NCBI RefSeq assembly: GCF_021010565.1
Contig: NZ_JAJNAY010000002.1
Location: 806,001 to 870,000 of the forward strand
DNA length: 64,000 nt
Source: Chryseobacterium turcicum
GTDB taxonomy: Bacteria > Bacteroidota > Bacteroidia > Flavobacteriales > Weeksellaceae
Reading direction: 5' to 3'
A program made the position numbers and the translations under genes. This document shows positions 62,732 to 64,000 of the stretch, in pieces (position 1 is the first letter of the stretch; every line of letters starts with the position of its first letter). The notes below the pieces were generated by a model. That model ran no database searches, had not been told where the DNA came from, and saw only the letters and a program-made list of their open reading frames with translations.

Positions 62732-62739
62732 CAAAAGTA
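62732..62739 (-). promoter_or_regulatory. -7 promoter box of the receptor gene
   Basis: TACTTTTG on the minus strand fits TAnnTTTG, 21 bases above the start of the receptor gene. It suggests separate transcription from the regulator gene. Confidence 0.5.
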
Positions 62740-62790
62740 TTAGACATCGATGAAAAACAGGTTTTGAAGTTTAAATTCCGAAGTCCTAAA

Positions 62791-63852
62791 TTATAAATTT
62801 GAACTTTGAAACCCTGTATCAGAAGGGATTTGGGATTGCTTATACAATAATGGTGTTGTACTCATGATTTTCTTGAAAGTAGAAAAGAAAGTAGATTTAG
62901 AATTGAATCCCACTTCATATCCTATCTCCTCAATTTTCAGATAAGATCCATTTTCAATTTTTTCACAGGCCTCGTTGATTCTATATTCATTAATGTATGT
63001 AGAAAAACTTTTACCCAAATTATCATTTAATAATTGTGAAAGCTGATGGGTAGAAATATTCATTTTCAAAGCTAAATCACTTAATTTCAAATTCGGATTT
63101 TTATAAAGTTCTTCCCTATTCATCAACCTTTCTAATTTTGAAACAAAGTTTTCAGCCTGTTGATTAGGTATTTTTTTATTAGAATATTTACTTTCTTCTT
63201 TTACTGTAACTGATTTATTTTTTTTGTTGAATAAAATCAAAACATTTCCATACAGAAGCAAAGAAAACACAAGACTTCCACCCGCACAATACACTTGAAT
63301 CAATCCTGTAGACATCAGTTGATATGCTAAAAAGATCATCACATTACTTGCTAAAACTGGAAGAATAAATTGAGCAGGCTTCTTACCCACTTTTTTTGAA
63401 AGAATAAAATATTCATAAACCGATAGAAAAATGAAAATCGTCCAAATTCCATAAATAAATCTGGCAAAATTTTCATTCCAAGTAATAGGAAAAATTAAAT
63501 ACAAAAGACCGACTGCTCCAAGAATCAGTGTCAGAATACCAAAAGCATTTCCAGCATTTTTAAGATTAAACTGCTCTTGTAAAAAAGAAGAGCGAACATA
63601 ATAATACAAAGCTGGGCCCGTAAAAAACAGTGACGATAAGCCCATATGTGGAATAATTCTAGGCCAATCCGGATAAAAATAAGTACATACAGAAATTCCT
63701 ACACGAATGCTTAATGTTAATAAAATTAAACCTAAGAAGAAATCTGGGATATGTTTCAATTTTTTTACAAACAACAGATAAATCCCCAGCAGAAGCCCAT
63801 TAAAAGCTCCTATTACGCTAAAAAAAAATAACATTTGTTGTTCGAAACTCAT
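62791..63852 (-). CDS. membrane-anchored AraC-family regulator
   Basis: Protein of 353 residues. The N-terminal 210 residues hold about seven hydrophobic segments. The C-terminal 120 residues are an AraC-type DNA-binding domain with two helix-turn-helix units: LALKMNISTHQLSQLLNDNLGKSF, then IEEIGYEVGFNSKSTFFSTFKKIMSTTP. A linker with SVTVKEESKYSNKKIPNQ joins the halves. Such seven-helix AraC proteins are common in flavobacteria and presumably sense a membrane or external signal. The TonB-type receptor gene lies 80 bases downstream and is the obvious target candidate. Confidence 0.9.
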   Translation of the reverse strand: MSFEQQMLFFFSVIGAFNGLLLGIYLLFVKKLKHIPDFFLGLILLTLSIRVGISVCTYFYPDWPRIIPHMGLSSLFFTGPALYYYVRSSFLQEQFNLKNAGNAFGILTLILGAVGLLYLIFPITWNENFARFIYGIWTIFIFLSVYEYFILSKKVGKKPAQFILPVLASNVMIFLAYQLMSTGLIQVYCAGGSLVFSLLLYGNVLILFNKKNKSVTVKEESKYSNKKIPNQQAENFVSKLERLMNREELYKNPNLKLSDLALKMNISTHQLSQLLNDNLGKSFSTYINEYRINEACEKIENGSYLKIEEIGYEVGFNSKSTFFSTFKKIMSTTPLLYKQSQIPSDTGFQSSNL

Positions 63853-63976
63853 TGTTTAGTATCGTTTTATGAATCGTAAATTTAATACATTTCTTATATT
63901 AAAATTTAGATAATATTGTAAAATATTATCCCTAAGGTATATTTTATTATCGATTATATCATTTAAAACAAAAAAA

Positions 63977-64000
63977 ATCCCAAAGCAAAAACTTTGGGAT
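63977..64000 (-). terminator. terminator of a gene beyond the right edge
   Basis: ATCCCAAAG and CTTTGGGAT pair across a six-base loop and eight T follow on the minus strand. The stem runs to the last base of the window, so the gene it serves lies outside. Confidence 0.85.

Overview
The window is an AT-rich chromosomal segment from a flavobacterium of the Bacteroidota, most like Chryseobacterium or a close Weeksellaceae relative. The evidence is three proteins with C-terminal type IX secretion sorting domains, outer-membrane beta-barrel TonB-type receptors, Bacteroidota promoter boxes of the form TAnnTTTG, few Shine-Dalgarno sites, several TTG starts, and a split MetH. No rRNA, tRNA, CRISPR array, prophage or plasmid gene was recognised.

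Layout. 0-4 kb: C-terminal half of a RecB/AddA-like helicase-nuclease, a ferritin, and two small secreted proteins. 4-10 kb: a tandem-CBM 4-alpha-glucanotransferase and two type IX cargo proteins. 10-13.4 kb: cysS, folE and a GNAT-like gene. 13.4-22.5 kb: a methionine locus read leftwards behind a SAM-I riboswitch, in the order metX, ACT-homoserine dehydrogenase, metZ, metH N-half, metH C-half, metF. 22.6-27.6 kb: a GH63/MGH-like glucosidase, a fibronectin-type type IX cargo protein and an OsmC protein. 27.7-37.4 kb: a GT-C-like membrane protein, then the SpoIIM / membrane protein / DUF4129 / DUF4350 / MoxR / DUF58 operon with a divergent RDD gene; a REP-associated transposase (RAYT) with two palindrome arrays sits inside this operon. 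37.4-45.1 kb: a lipoprotein, small GNAT, glycosyltransferase, LpxH-like phosphoesterase, yebC, OmpA/TSP3 porin, smpB and an ABC-F protein. 45.2-50.6 kb: a decayed M48 peptidase, two secreted ferritin-like proteins, recJ, a truncated four-helix-bundle gene, nadD and a DUF3817 protein. 50.6-64 kb: a surface lipoprotein, two TonB-type receptors, a GH43-like enzyme, an operon with two guanidino-group hydrolases, and a membrane-anchored AraC-type regulator.

How the genes work together. The methionine locus covers homoserine formation, acylation, sulfhydrylation and methyl transfer, with methyl groups supplied by MetF, and should be shut off by S-adenosylmethionine. The MoxR cluster is a conserved membrane-associated assembly whose role is not established.

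The least explained content is between genes. I see (i) a RAYT with two arrays of xCTCC-N3-GGAGx hairpins in tandem; (ii) a 150-bp element that folds into one long hairpin, present twice in opposite orientation 36 kb apart; (iii) arrays of degenerate 8-mers (TAnCAnTG-like) facing each other across a hairpin; (iv) arrays of degenerate 7-mers (TTAGnnn) on either side of a four-helix-bundle gene remnant; and (v) several other short palindrome families. All comparisons were made by eye, and no database search was possible.
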